NCBI GenBank assembly: GCA_902475645.1
Contig: CABSAH010000006.1
Coordinates: 1-22,377, forward strand
From: an uncultured Christensenellaceae bacterium
Lineage (GTDB): Bacteria > Bacillota > Clostridia > Christensenellales > CAG-138
Length of the DNA: 22,377 bases
Reading direction: 5' to 3'
Below the pieces are notes generated by a model, which was given only the letters and a program-made list of their open reading frames with translations, was not told the origin of the DNA and made no database searches. The translations under genes were made by a program, and so were the position numbers. Position 1 is the first letter of the stretch; every line of letters begins with the position of its first letter. Shown in pieces: positions 14,086 through 22,377 of the stretch.

Positions 14086-15842
14086 TAAAAAGAACCATCG
14101 CAGCGGCATTGATGCTTAGCATATTGTTCATGGCCATGCCTGCGCTTGCTGACAACATGGTGAAGCTTAGCTTTGACTGCGACCCTGCATCCGCAAGTAT
14201 TGAGGTGGTTGGCGGCAAGGCATACCTTGGCAACTATACCGTGCCTGGGGATGGTACATATTCATTTACCGCAACGGCTGACGGATACATGGACTATAAC
14301 GGCACATTCGTTGTTTCTGATGGTAAGGTATATTTCAACGGCGTGGAGTGCGTCGGCAATAAGATTCACATCGTTATGAGTAAACAGACCTACCCGGTGC
14401 TGATAACCAAGAACCCCAGCAGCATGACCCTTAGCGTATCCGATTCGCTCGGCAATCCCGTACACGATACGGCAAACCTTCCGGCCGGAACGTATCTATA
14501 TACCGCATATGCCGACGGCTATGAAAGCACGGCAGGCAAATTTGCCGTAGAAAGCGGGCCGACCGTAGTAAACATAACGCTGAAGGCCGTCCCCAAAGCC
14601 GCGCCCGCCACAAGCGCCATAGGCGCGCTTGCGCTGCTGCCCGCAAACGTTGCCGGAGAATATTACAGCGCGCCTACCGGAAGCCCTGAGGAGATAGTAA
14701 GCATATATCTTCCCGTAATAAATAACGGCGAGCCGCTTACGGACATAACAATAGAACCAATTGTATCGAACAACGTTGAGGAATTCCCGTTTGCGGCTGA
14801 TGCGGCAAACTACGGGCTGAAGCTTCCCAACCTTGCCAACGGAGCATGGGCCGTTGCCCAATATACGCTTAAAATATCGCCCTATGCTACAAACGGCGTA
14901 AAGACAGTGCAGTTCCGTGCCATATACCGCGAAAACGGCGTACTTAGGGACAGCACGCTTAGCGCAAGCGTAACAATAGTGAATGGCTACGAAGCGCCGC
15001 AGGAAGCAGTGCATACGGCGCCCAAGCTCATGGTAAGCGGCTATGCCGTTGATATTGATACGATTTATGCAGGCGATGATTTTACGCTTACCGTGTTTGT
15101 AAGGAATACATCCGAATCGGCGTCTGCCGTGAACATTACAGGCGCACTCACGCTTGACCCCTCCGCACTCATGACGGCGCTTGGGCGGAGCGATACGGGC
15201 TATACGGCAAAAATAGCACCGGGTGACACCGGAGAACTGGTTTATAACCTAACCGCCATGCCTGATATTCAGGGCAATGCGCAGATAGCCATAAAGCTTG
15301 AATACGAGGATAAGGAAAACACCGCCGCAAGCGTTGCGCAAACAATAACCCTGCCCATAAAGCAAAGGATGCGCATAAGCGTGGATCAACCGGAGATATT
15401 TGCGGAAGGCGCAGCGGAAGGGGACTATATTGCCGTGTCGCTGCCGATAGTGAACAAGGGTAAGACAAAGGCATATAACGTTGAGGTCAGGCTTGAAAGC
15501 GATAAGCTGAGCATGAACGAAAGCTATTACGGCGGCGATATATTGCCCGGCGCAAAGCAAAACGCCGAGTTTCAGCTGCTTTGCTTAAATGGCGGCACGG
15601 CGGAGGGTGTGCTGACGGTAAGCTTTGAGGATGCCGAGGGCAATGTATATGAACAGAGCGTGCCAATAAAGGCGGAGATAGCCGAAAGCATAATCATTCC
15701 CGCGGCGGCTGATACGGATAAAGAGCCGCAGCAGGAAAAGCCCACATTCTCGATATGGATGGTTGCGGCGGGCGCGGCGGCGGTGGCTGCGATAGCGGCG
15801 CTGCTGATAATAAAGAAGGGGCGCGGCAATGCGGCCAAGTGA
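14082..15842 (+). CDS. Secreted, C-terminally membrane-anchored beta-sandwich protein
   Basis: I do not recognise a named family for the whole 586-residue protein. A signal peptide (about residues 1-23, ending AMPALA) is followed by two PEGA-like repeats (for example YTVPGDGTYSFTATADGYMD and LPAGTYLYTAYADGYES) to about residue 165. Two larger beta-sandwich modules of CARDB or NEW3 character follow, with YLPVINNGEPLTDITI and LPIVNKGKTKAYNVEV. A membrane helix (about 559-580) precedes a basic tail KKGRGNAAK, so most of the protein lies outside the membrane. It overlaps the ATPase gene by four bases (ATGA) and the permease gene by 14, and occupies the position that a MacA-type adaptor would have in MacAB operons, although it is not a MacA homologue by eye. 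It may couple the transporter to surface proteins; this is inference. Confidence 0.8.
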   Translation: MIKRTIAAALMLSILFMAMPALADNMVKLSFDCDPASASIEVVGGKAYLGNYTVPGDGTYSFTATADGYMDYNGTFVVSDGKVYFNGVECVGNKIHIVMSKQTYPVLITKNPSSMTLSVSDSLGNPVHDTANLPAGTYLYTAYADGYESTAGKFAVESGPTVVNITLKAVPKAAPATSAIGALALLPANVAGEYYSAPTGSPEEIVSIYLPVINNGEPLTDITIEPIVSNNVEEFPFAADAANYGLKLPNLANGAWAVAQYTLKISPYATNGVKTVQFRAIYRENGVLRDSTLSASVTIVNGYEAPQEAVHTAPKLMVSGYAVDIDTIYAGDDFTLTVFVRNTSESASAVNITGALTLDPSALMTALGRSDTGYTAKIAPGDTGELVYNLTAMPDIQGNAQIAIKLEYEDKENTAASVAQTITLPIKQRMRISVDQPEIFAEGAAEGDYIAVSLPIVNKGKTKAYNVEVRLESDKLSMNESYYGGDILPGAKQNAEFQLLCLNGGTAEGVLTVSFEDAEGNVYEQSVPIKAEIAESIIIPAAADTDKEPQQEKPTFSIWMVAAGAAAVAAIAALLIIKKGRGNAAK

Positions 15843-17109
15843 TTTCATACGCACGGGCATAATCAATCTTTCGCGGCGGCGCGTGCGCACAAGCCTTACC
15901 GCGCTGTCCATGGCGATAGGCGTAATGTGTATACTGATGCTGCTTTCGGTCGGCATAGGGTATGAGCAGGCGTACAGGGAATCGATTGAGGCCATGGGCA
16001 GCCTTACCAAAATTGACGTTACGCAGAAGAATGGCTCCGCCGGCAGAATAGCCGTTTTGAACAAAAAAGCCGTTGCGGCGTTCAAGGGAATAGACGGCGT
16101 TGAAGCCGTAACGCCGGTTCTGCAAGCAACGGCATACCTCAAAAGCGGAAAATACATAACCATGGCAAAGCTTTACGGCATAGACATGGATACGGCAGAA
16201 GGCTTTGGCATTGTGCCTACGGAGGGCGAATTGCCGAGAAAAGGCACGCGGCTTATGCCTGAACTTATGGCAACGGATGATTTGGCGGCAAGCTTTGCGG
16301 AGCCGGACACATGGAAGGAAGCTGTGGACCGCAACGGTAAGCCTTTGATAGACCTTATGCGTGCGAACGTGAAGATGACGTTCGACTATGCAAGTCTTAT
16401 GGGCGACTATACCGAAGGCGAGGACGGCAGGGCGGTTCCGCTCGGTCAAAGCCTTAGGGCTAACGTTACGGGCATATGCAGCGCCATGAACTATACCTAT
16501 TCCTGCTCGGCTTTTATGAATATGGATACGCTAAAGGCAATAGCGGGAGGCGGCAATGCCGCGGCGGACAAGAACGCGGCAGAATATCCGCTGGTGTGGG
16601 TAAAGGTGGGCGATGCCAACGACGTTATGGAGATAGCTTCGCTTATACGCAGCGCGGGCTTTGAAGCATACAGCCTTACGGATATGCTGGAATCCGTAAA
16701 GGAGCAGACGGCAAGAATACAGGGGCTTCTGTTTGCAATAGGCGCCGTGGCGCTGCTGGTGGCGGGCTTATGCATAGCTAACACCATGATGATGGCCATA
16801 AACGAACGGCGCACGGAGGTTGGCATACTCAAGGTGCTTGGCAGCGAGCTTCATGATATTGCGGCTATGTTCCTTACGGAGGCTGTAATGATAGGCTTGC
16901 TCGGCGGGCTTGCGGGAATAGGCTTGAGCTTTGCACTGCGCGCCGCGCTTAACGGGATGCTTAGCGAAATGGATGTGCGCTCCGTAATGCCCATATGGCT
17001 TGCGGGTTTTGCGCTGGCGTTTTCGGTGATTATCGCCATAATAAGCGCGCTTATACCGGCTATAAATGCAATGAGGATATCTCCGCTTTGCGCAATGCGG
17101 GATGAATAG
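15829..17109 (+). CDS. MacB/FtsX-type ABC transporter permease
   Basis: This 426-residue membrane protein is the partner of the upstream ATPase. The N terminus RTGIINLSRRRVRTSLTALS leads into the first membrane helix at about residues 20-45. A large extracytoplasmic domain (about 46-295) follows, equivalent to the MacB core domain. Three more helices lie near 297-323, 343-373 and 385-413, with the intracellular coupling segment NERRTEVGILKVLGS between helices two and three, as in all FtsX/MacB proteins. This fold uses ATP to move a mechanical signal or substrate outside the membrane and does not usually import small molecules. The ATG overlaps the previous gene by 14 bases; AAGAAGGGG lies upstream. 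A 19-base gap separates it from the large surface protein. Confidence 0.93.
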   Translation: MRPSDFIRTGIINLSRRRVRTSLTALSMAIGVMCILMLLSVGIGYEQAYRESIEAMGSLTKIDVTQKNGSAGRIAVLNKKAVAAFKGIDGVEAVTPVLQATAYLKSGKYITMAKLYGIDMDTAEGFGIVPTEGELPRKGTRLMPELMATDDLAASFAEPDTWKEAVDRNGKPLIDLMRANVKMTFDYASLMGDYTEGEDGRAVPLGQSLRANVTGICSAMNYTYSCSAFMNMDTLKAIAGGGNAAADKNAAEYPLVWVKVGDANDVMEIASLIRSAGFEAYSLTDMLESVKEQTARIQGLLFAIGAVALLVAGLCIANTMMMAINERRTEVGILKVLGSELHDIAAMFLTEAVMIGLLGGLAGIGLSFALRAALNGMLSEMDVRSVMPIWLAGFALAFSVIIAIISALIPAINAMRISPLCAMRDE

Positions 17110-17128
17110 AGATAGGGAGGGCGTGTAT

Positions 17129-20100
17129 ATGAAATTAAGGATGCGGATATGCGCGGCGCTGCTTGCCATAACGTTACTTTGCACGTCGTTTGGGACGCTT
17201 GCGCTTGAAGGAGATGACTATTCATCATCCGAACAGCAGCTTATACTGTCCGTACAGACCGCAATGCAGCAGAGCGCGGCATATATGCTAAATCCCGTAG
17301 GCAGTTATTATCCCGAAAACGGGCTGAGCTTCGGCACGTTACAGGGGGACTGGGCGGCGTTTGCGTTGGGCAGGAGCGGCCTTGCCATACCATATGACAT
17401 ATGGCAAAAATATGCGGATAATTCAAGCGCTGCAATAGTCAGGGCAATAGAAAAGGTAAGGGCAGAGCATAGCAACATAACCACACTGCCGCTTTTGCAT
17501 TACCGTAAGCGCACGGAGAATATGCGCGCAATAATAGGCTATACATCGCTTGGCTTCAACGTGCATAACGTATCGGGATACGACATAACGCGAGCGCTTG
17601 GCAATTATACTGATATCGTATGGCAGGGCATAAACGCTACCATGTTTACGCTTATCGCCCTTGATACGCTTGATTACGATATGCCTCAGCTAACAGGCGA
17701 GGAAATGAACCAAGGCGTACACGGAACAGCCGTGCAGGCCACGCGGGAAATGCTGGTTGCGCGCTTAATGTCGCAGGAGCTGCCCGGCGGCGGCTGGATG
17801 CTGGATACGGGCTTTGAAATTGAGGATGGCGGCAATGCGGGCAGCTTTACGCCCTCTACTGACAGGGCAGACCCCGATATTACAGCAATGACAATTCAGG
17901 CGCTTGCACGATACAGGAACGCGACTGTTACCGTAAACGGCAGCGAAAAAAGGGTCGGCGATGCGATAGAGCGCGGGCTTAATGTGCTGAGCGCCTTGCA
18001 AAGGAGTGCGGGCGATTTCGATTCATGGGGCACTGCCAATGTTGAAAGCACGGCGCAGGTGCTTATGGCGCTTATGGCAATGGGCATAGACCCGTTGAAG
18101 GATGAACGCTTTATAACCCCAAGCGGAAATACGCTTATAAACGGCATACTGCGCTATCATGTTGCGGGTTCCGGTTTTCGTCACGTTATTGATGGTTCTG
18201 TCAATGCAATAGCAACCGACCAGGCTATGTATGCGCTGGTAGCCTACGACCGCTTCCTGAAAGGCAAGAATTACATATACAACATGAGCGATAATGCCGA
18301 GGCTCATGCAATATCAATAGACGCTTTGGAGCATGGCACGCTGAGCGCGGCAGACGGTGCATCACAGGGGCAGAGGGTAGCCGTATATGCTTCGCCCGAT
18401 GACGGATATACGCTAAGCGATGTAAAAGCGTATCTGTATCAATCCGAGATAGACTTTGATAACGGGGCAATGCGCGTTTCGTGGGAGCTGACGCCTACAT
18501 ATCAGCAGGCAGCCATAAGCGGGGACGGACTGAGCGCAAGCTTTATAATGCCGAACGTACCCGTGCTTATACGGGCGGAATTTGGCGAAGGCGGCCAAAC
18601 GGGGGAAAGCTACGGCTTTATACAAACAAGCGTAAACGGCTCCGTGCGCGTATCCAAGGAAAGCGCTAAGGAAGGCGAAAAGGTGCTTATAAGCCCCAAG
18701 CCGCTTGAAGGCTATGAATACGCACAAGGTACATTAAGCGCAAAGGGGCCTGACGGCGAAAGCCTTACGCTGACAAGAAACAACAGCGGCGGCTGGGAAT
18801 TCACAATGCCGAACGGCAGCGTTACGCTGTATGCCGAATTCAACGAGGTTGAAACGATAGGCCATGTGACCGTATCGATAGAGAAGTTTACCTTAGGCCA
18901 AGGCTATGTTATAGAGCCTGTACAGGCGGAGCTTTATAAAAACGACAGCGTGGCAAATGTGATTACCCGCCTGCTTACGGAACACGGGATGGAGTATACG
19001 CTTGGGTCCGGCGCAAGCGTAGAGAAAGACTTCTATCTTGCAGCAATAACAGACGGCAGCGATCCGAACAAGCCTATAAACCCGCCGCAATATATAGTTG
19101 ACGCCATAAACAAAGAAGGCGGAAAGCTTGAATATACGCGCAGCGGCGTAAGCCTTGGCGAACACGACTATGCGCAGAAGTCCGGCTGGATGTATTCGGT
19201 AAACGGCGCATACCCAAACTATGCCGCATCCGATTTTAGGACTGCATCCGGCATTAACCCACTGAAGGACGGCGACGTTATACGTTGGCAATTCACGCTA
19301 TGGGGATATGGTTTGGACATTGGCGGCGGACTTGATGGCGATGAATCATCCGGCCCGTTTGAGCAGTCGTATGTCAATATAGCCGACAGAACGGCGGCAA
19401 CGAGCAGCCTTGCCGACGCTAAGAGCAACTATCCGTCATGGATAGCCGCAAATGAAGGCATATATTATGCGGCGTTGAACACCATGGCAAATCTTACCGT
19501 GTCCGAATCCGCATTGAACGACGCCATTGCGCCAATACGCGCAATGCTGGCGGCGAATAAGGATGAATTCAGGATAATACTGCCCAACAATGCCGCTGCA
19601 AACGGGCATAGGATATCCGCTATCAGCAGGGCCGCGGCGGGCGATGATATTACCGTAACGGTGATACCTGCGGACGGATATGAGCTTTGTTCGAGCAGCC
19701 TTAAAGCAAACGGCGTAAAGATAAGCGGGGAAGGGAACACATACAGCTTTGTTATGCCGGCGGCGGATGTTGCCATAACAGCAGGCTTTTGCAAGTCAGG
19801 TACGGGCGCGGCAGCGGTGAAAGGCGATGCTAACGGCGACGGCAGCGTGAATATAGCGGATGTTGTGCTTATATGCCGCTGTATAATGGGTGAGGCTCAG
19901 CTTGATGCGGATGCGATAGAGCTTTGCGACATGAATGAGGACGGCGGAATCAACGTTACCGATGCGGTGCTTATTTGCATGAAAATAGTAGAAGCTGTGC
20001 CACCGGGTGAGGGCGGCACTCCGCAGCCGGAGAATCCGAATCCTCCCAAGGATGAACCGGATGACAATGAATTGAGCGGTATGCGTGTATATTTGGGCAG

Positions 20101-22255
20101 TGCTGCTCCCGCAAACGCATTACTGCGCAATGGCACGGATAGTGAAGCCGAGTATCCTACGGGCAATGTTTTTGAACGGAACAAGTATAATTATGACCTT
20201 GGCACAGTCGGCGACATTGTAAAGCAGCTTCGCTTCAAGCTGAATATTGCCGACGGCGCAAAGGCCACGCTGCATTATACAGACCTTAACGGCAATGCAG
20301 CTACCAAGGATGCCACGAATTCAAGCGTGAACGCTGCGTGGATAGAATGCATTAAGCCCGGGAAGAACACCGTTAAGGTAGTGATTACTCCGCCCGCAGG
20401 CAGCACCCTTGGCGAAAAGACGTATACGCTCAACCTGAATTGCAGGCCAAGTCTCAGTGCGCTTACTATTACGGCTGACGGCATCGATGTATACCTTAAT
20501 CCGGCGTTCAATAGCAAAACATATGTTTACGGCGCGGATATCAGCGCCTCGGCCGAAACCGTGCATATTGAAGCCAAACCCGTAAGAAGCGGCTGTAATA
20601 TCACCTTTAACGGGCAAACTGACAGTGCCGTTGACATAAAGGACACGGACACTGTAATTATTCGCGTTGAAAAGGACGGCATATACAGCGAATACGCTGT
20701 AAAGCTAAATAAAAAGGCCGCTTATACCGCAAAATTCAAAACATACCCAGTGGATGCAGCAGTAAGACTTAAGGATGACAAAAACGGCGTACTTGTGCCC
20801 AATGCCGAAGGCATATACGAAAATCTGCTGCCCGGTACAGAATATACATGGTTTGTTACCCGCAATGGCTATGTTACTAAAACCGGAAAGCTGAACAATC
20901 CCGCCCAGCTTACCGACGGAGCTCTATCCGTTATGCTTTCCGCCGCGCCTGCGTCCGACCTGCCCAACTATTCGGGCGAGTGGCCGACGTTTAGGAACAG
21001 CCCTAATAACAACGCCGTCACAAATGCCGCAACGCCAAACAGCACCGCAGCCGCAGCACTGAAATGGGCCAAGAAGTACGGCACAAGCGAAATGGCGGGC
21101 GCTGTAAATATACCAATAATTGTGAACGATCATATTTATATTGCAAGGAATAACGATATTCTTTGCCTTAGCAAGAGTACGGGAGAAGTTGCCGTAAGCG
21201 GCAAGCTGGCAGCGCGGCTTGGCGGCAGCGGAACCAACCCCATGACATATGCCGAGGGGATGCTGTTTGTGCAGCTATCCGGTGGCCGCATACAGGCGCT
21301 CCGTGCAGATACATTGCAAAGCCTGTGGATAACAGAGGTGTTTGGTGATCAGCCGGTATCTCCAATAACGTATCATAACGGCTATATTTATACCGGCACA
21401 TGGACAAGCGAAACCGGCATACAGAGCTTTGCCTGCTTTTCCGTAACCGATGAAGATATCGCGAACGGCTTTGAAACCAAATATGCAACGTGGCTTGTGC
21501 CTCATGCGGGCGGCTTTTATTGGGCGGGAGCATATGTGAACGATGTTTGCGCGGTATTCGGTTCCGATGACGGCACAAATGACAGCAGCAGCCCGACTGC
21601 GGTGTTATATTCCGTAAACTCCGTTACGGGAAGCATTATTGACACCGTAAACAACGTTAATGGTGATATCCGTAGCACTGTTGTTTATGATTCGGGGCGC
21701 GTGTATTTTACAACCAAGGGCGGCTATCTCTACTCCGTTGGTCTTAATGCCAACGGTACGTTTGACCATAGCTCGGTCAAGTCCATACGGATAGGCAGTA
21801 TGTCTACAGGTACACCCGTAATATATAAGGGCAGGCTGTATGTCGGCTGTTCCGGAAATGGATATGACTGGAATAGCGATTCCGGCAGCGGCATAGCCGT
21901 AGTAAACGTATCCGGCGGCAAGCTTGATATGATATATAAGGCTCCTACACCCGGTTATCCGCAGGCCGGCCCGCTATTGTGCACCGCGTTTGAAGCAGCT
22001 ACCGGCAAGGTGTATGTATATACCACTTACAACAATAACCCCGGCGGAATATATATTATAGAGGACAGCGCGGGTCAGACAAAGCCGAGCATAAATAACG
22101 GAGAACTGTATATCCCCGAAAAAGGATATCGGCAGTATTGCATAAGCACCATCTGTACGGATAGCGAGGGCACGCTTTATTATAAAAATGATTCCGGTGC
22201 GCTGATAGCCGTAAAGAATATTGACTCCAATGCACCCGCTCCGCCTTCTGCGTAA
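17129..22255 (+). CDS. Giant secreted protein: alpha/alpha-barrel, DUF4430, dockerin, PQQ propeller
   Basis: This 1708-residue extracellular protein is translated from the ATG at 17129; GGGAGG at 17115-17120 precedes it, and the in-frame ATG at 17102 has no ribosome binding site. Order seen: signal peptide (1-25); an alpha/alpha-barrel with prenyltransferase/squalene-cyclase-like repeats (about 31-390, with LPGGGWMLD and FDSWGTANVESTAQVLMALM); two beta modules ending in TMPNGSVTLYAEF-like motifs (to 571); DUF4430 (about 578-728, SGWMYSVNGAYPNYA, DGDVIRWQFT); a helical segment plus a third beta module (748-888); a type I dockerin with calcium loops DANGDGSVNIAD and DMNEDGGINVTD (about 898-954); a Pro-rich linker; cadherin-like beta domains (to about 1198); a PEGA-like domain; and a PQQ-like propeller (about 1283-1708, starting WPTFRNSPNNN). 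No cell-wall anchor or C-terminal membrane helix is visible, so attachment probably depends on the dockerin or on partner proteins. Confidence 0.88.
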   Translation: MKLRMRICAALLAITLLCTSFGTLALEGDDYSSSEQQLILSVQTAMQQSAAYMLNPVGSYYPENGLSFGTLQGDWAAFALGRSGLAIPYDIWQKYADNSSAAIVRAIEKVRAEHSNITTLPLLHYRKRTENMRAIIGYTSLGFNVHNVSGYDITRALGNYTDIVWQGINATMFTLIALDTLDYDMPQLTGEEMNQGVHGTAVQATREMLVARLMSQELPGGGWMLDTGFEIEDGGNAGSFTPSTDRADPDITAMTIQALARYRNATVTVNGSEKRVGDAIERGLNVLSALQRSAGDFDSWGTANVESTAQVLMALMAMGIDPLKDERFITPSGNTLINGILRYHVAGSGFRHVIDGSVNAIATDQAMYALVAYDRFLKGKNYIYNMSDNAEAHAISIDALEHGTLSAADGASQGQRVAVYASPDDGYTLSDVKAYLYQSEIDFDNGAMRVSWELTPTYQQAAISGDGLSASFIMPNVPVLIRAEFGEGGQTGESYGFIQTSVNGSVRVSKESAKEGEKVLISPKPLEGYEYAQGTLSAKGPDGESLTLTRNNSGGWEFTMPNGSVTLYAEFNEVETIGHVTVSIEKFTLGQGYVIEPVQAELYKNDSVANVITRLLTEHGMEYTLGSGASVEKDFYLAAITDGSDPNKPINPPQYIVDAINKEGGKLEYTRSGVSLGEHDYAQKSGWMYSVNGAYPNYAASDFRTASGINPLKDGDVIRWQFTLWGYGLDIGGGLDGDESSGPFEQSYVNIADRTAATSSLADAKSNYPSWIAANEGIYYAALNTMANLTVSESALNDAIAPIRAMLAANKDEFRIILPNNAAANGHRISAISRAAAGDDITVTVIPADGYELCSSSLKANGVKISGEGNTYSFVMPAADVAITAGFCKSGTGAAAVKGDANGDGSVNIADVVLICRCIMGEAQLDADAIELCDMNEDGGINVTDAVLICMKIVEAVPPGEGGTPQPENPNPPKDEPDDNELSGMRVYLGSAAPANALLRNGTDSEAEYPTGNVFERNKYNYDLGTVGDIVKQLRFKLNIADGAKATLHYTDLNGNAATKDATNSSVNAAWIECIKPGKNTVKVVITPPAGSTLGEKTYTLNLNCRPSLSALTITADGIDVYLNPAFNSKTYVYGADISASAETVHIEAKPVRSGCNITFNGQTDSAVDIKDTDTVIIRVEKDGIYSEYAVKLNKKAAYTAKFKTYPVDAAVRLKDDKNGVLVPNAEGIYENLLPGTEYTWFVTRNGYVTKTGKLNNPAQLTDGALSVMLSAAPASDLPNYSGEWPTFRNSPNNNAVTNAATPNSTAAAALKWAKKYGTSEMAGAVNIPIIVNDHIYIARNNDILCLSKSTGEVAVSGKLAARLGGSGTNPMTYAEGMLFVQLSGGRIQALRADTLQSLWITEVFGDQPVSPITYHNGYIYTGTWTSETGIQSFACFSVTDEDIANGFETKYATWLVPHAGGFYWAGAYVNDVCAVFGSDDGTNDSSSPTAVLYSVNSVTGSIIDTVNNVNGDIRSTVVYDSGRVYFTTKGGYLYSVGLNANGTFDHSSVKSIRIGSMSTGTPVIYKGRLYVGCSGNGYDWNSDSGSGIAVVNVSGGKLDMIYKAPTPGYPQAGPLLCTAFEAATGKVYVYTTYNNNPGGIYIIEDSAGQTKPSINNGELYIPEKGYRQYCISTICTDSEGTLYYKNDSGALIAVKNIDSNAPAPPSA

Positions 22256-22323
22256 ATAGACGTTACGGGCGGCAAATGGGATACCACCCGTGGTGATGCG
22301 TATTGCAGGCGCAAAAATGCCGA

Positions 22324-22353
22324 TTGCACTTAAATGCAAGAAGAGGGTATAAT
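22324..22353 (+). promoter_or_regulatory. Promoter for a gene beyond the right edge, with a palindrome
   Basis: TTGCAC (22324-22329) and TATAAT (22348-22353) are 18 bases apart; a second TATAAT follows at 22355-22360. TTGCA and TGCAA form an inverted repeat across 22324-22339 that covers the -35, a plausible operator. The window ends in CGGGAGA, which may be part of the next ribosome binding site. Between the giant gene and this promoter (22256-22323) I see only a weak ACGGG/CCCGT hairpin without a T run, so no clear terminator for the operon. Confidence 0.55.
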
Positions 22354-22377
22354 GTATAATTAAGAAAAAACGGGAGA

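Noticed and set aside
1..22377. CRISPR array, insertion sequence, integrase or attachment site
   Set aside because: No regularly spaced repeats, transposase or recombinase motifs were seen on either strand. The tRNA genes show no duplicated 3' end that would mark an integration site.

Overview
The window looks like a low-to-middle GC Bacillota (Clostridia) chromosome. The evidence is the classic Gram-positive gene order priA-def-fmt-rsmB-rlmN-PP2C phosphatase-PASTA kinase-rsgA-rpe, all on the + strand and mostly joined by 4-base stop/start overlaps, together with TATAAT-type promoters, AGGAGG-type ribosome binding sites, a secreted protein carrying a dockerin, and no sign of outer-membrane genes. 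The Ile codon ATA is strikingly common. A gut Clostridia such as a Christensenellales relative would fit, but that is a guess.

Region 1 (about 1-10340) is a housekeeping block: replication restart (PriA), N-terminal formyl-Met handling (Def, Fmt), rRNA/tRNA methylation (RsmB, RlmN), the Ser/Thr phosphatase and PASTA kinase pair, the ribosome-assembly GTPase RsgA and the pentose-phosphate epimerase Rpe. A promoter with an extended -10 precedes priA and a second candidate lies between priA and def.

Region 2 (about 10360-10820) is a stable-RNA unit with its own promoter and a strong intrinsic terminator: tRNA-Val(GAC), then a 185-nt stretch that is not protein coding and can form several helices and a possible pseudoknot, then tRNA-Gln(CTG). 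I could not assign the middle RNA to a known family. Region 3 is glmM (10876-12228), which makes glucosamine-1-phosphate for the cell wall.

Region 4 (about 12237-22255) is the accessory and most interesting part. A promoter leads into a clear adenosylcobalamin-type riboswitch, then an intrinsic terminator, then five tightly packed genes: a lipoprotein with a DUF4430 (transcobalamin C-terminal-like) domain; a LolD/MacB-type ABC ATPase; a secreted, C-terminally membrane-anchored beta-sandwich protein; a MacB/FtsX-type permease; and a 1708-residue secreted protein. That last protein has an N-terminal alpha/alpha-barrel followed by a second DUF4430 domain, the same order of folds as animal intrinsic factor and transcobalamin, plus a type I dockerin, cadherin-like domains and a C-terminal PQQ-like propeller. 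I infer a cobalamin-repressed surface system that probably captures or handles corrinoids. This rests on riboswitch control and fold resemblance; binding is not shown by sequence. A promoter with a palindrome over its -35 box sits at the right edge and must serve a gene outside the window.
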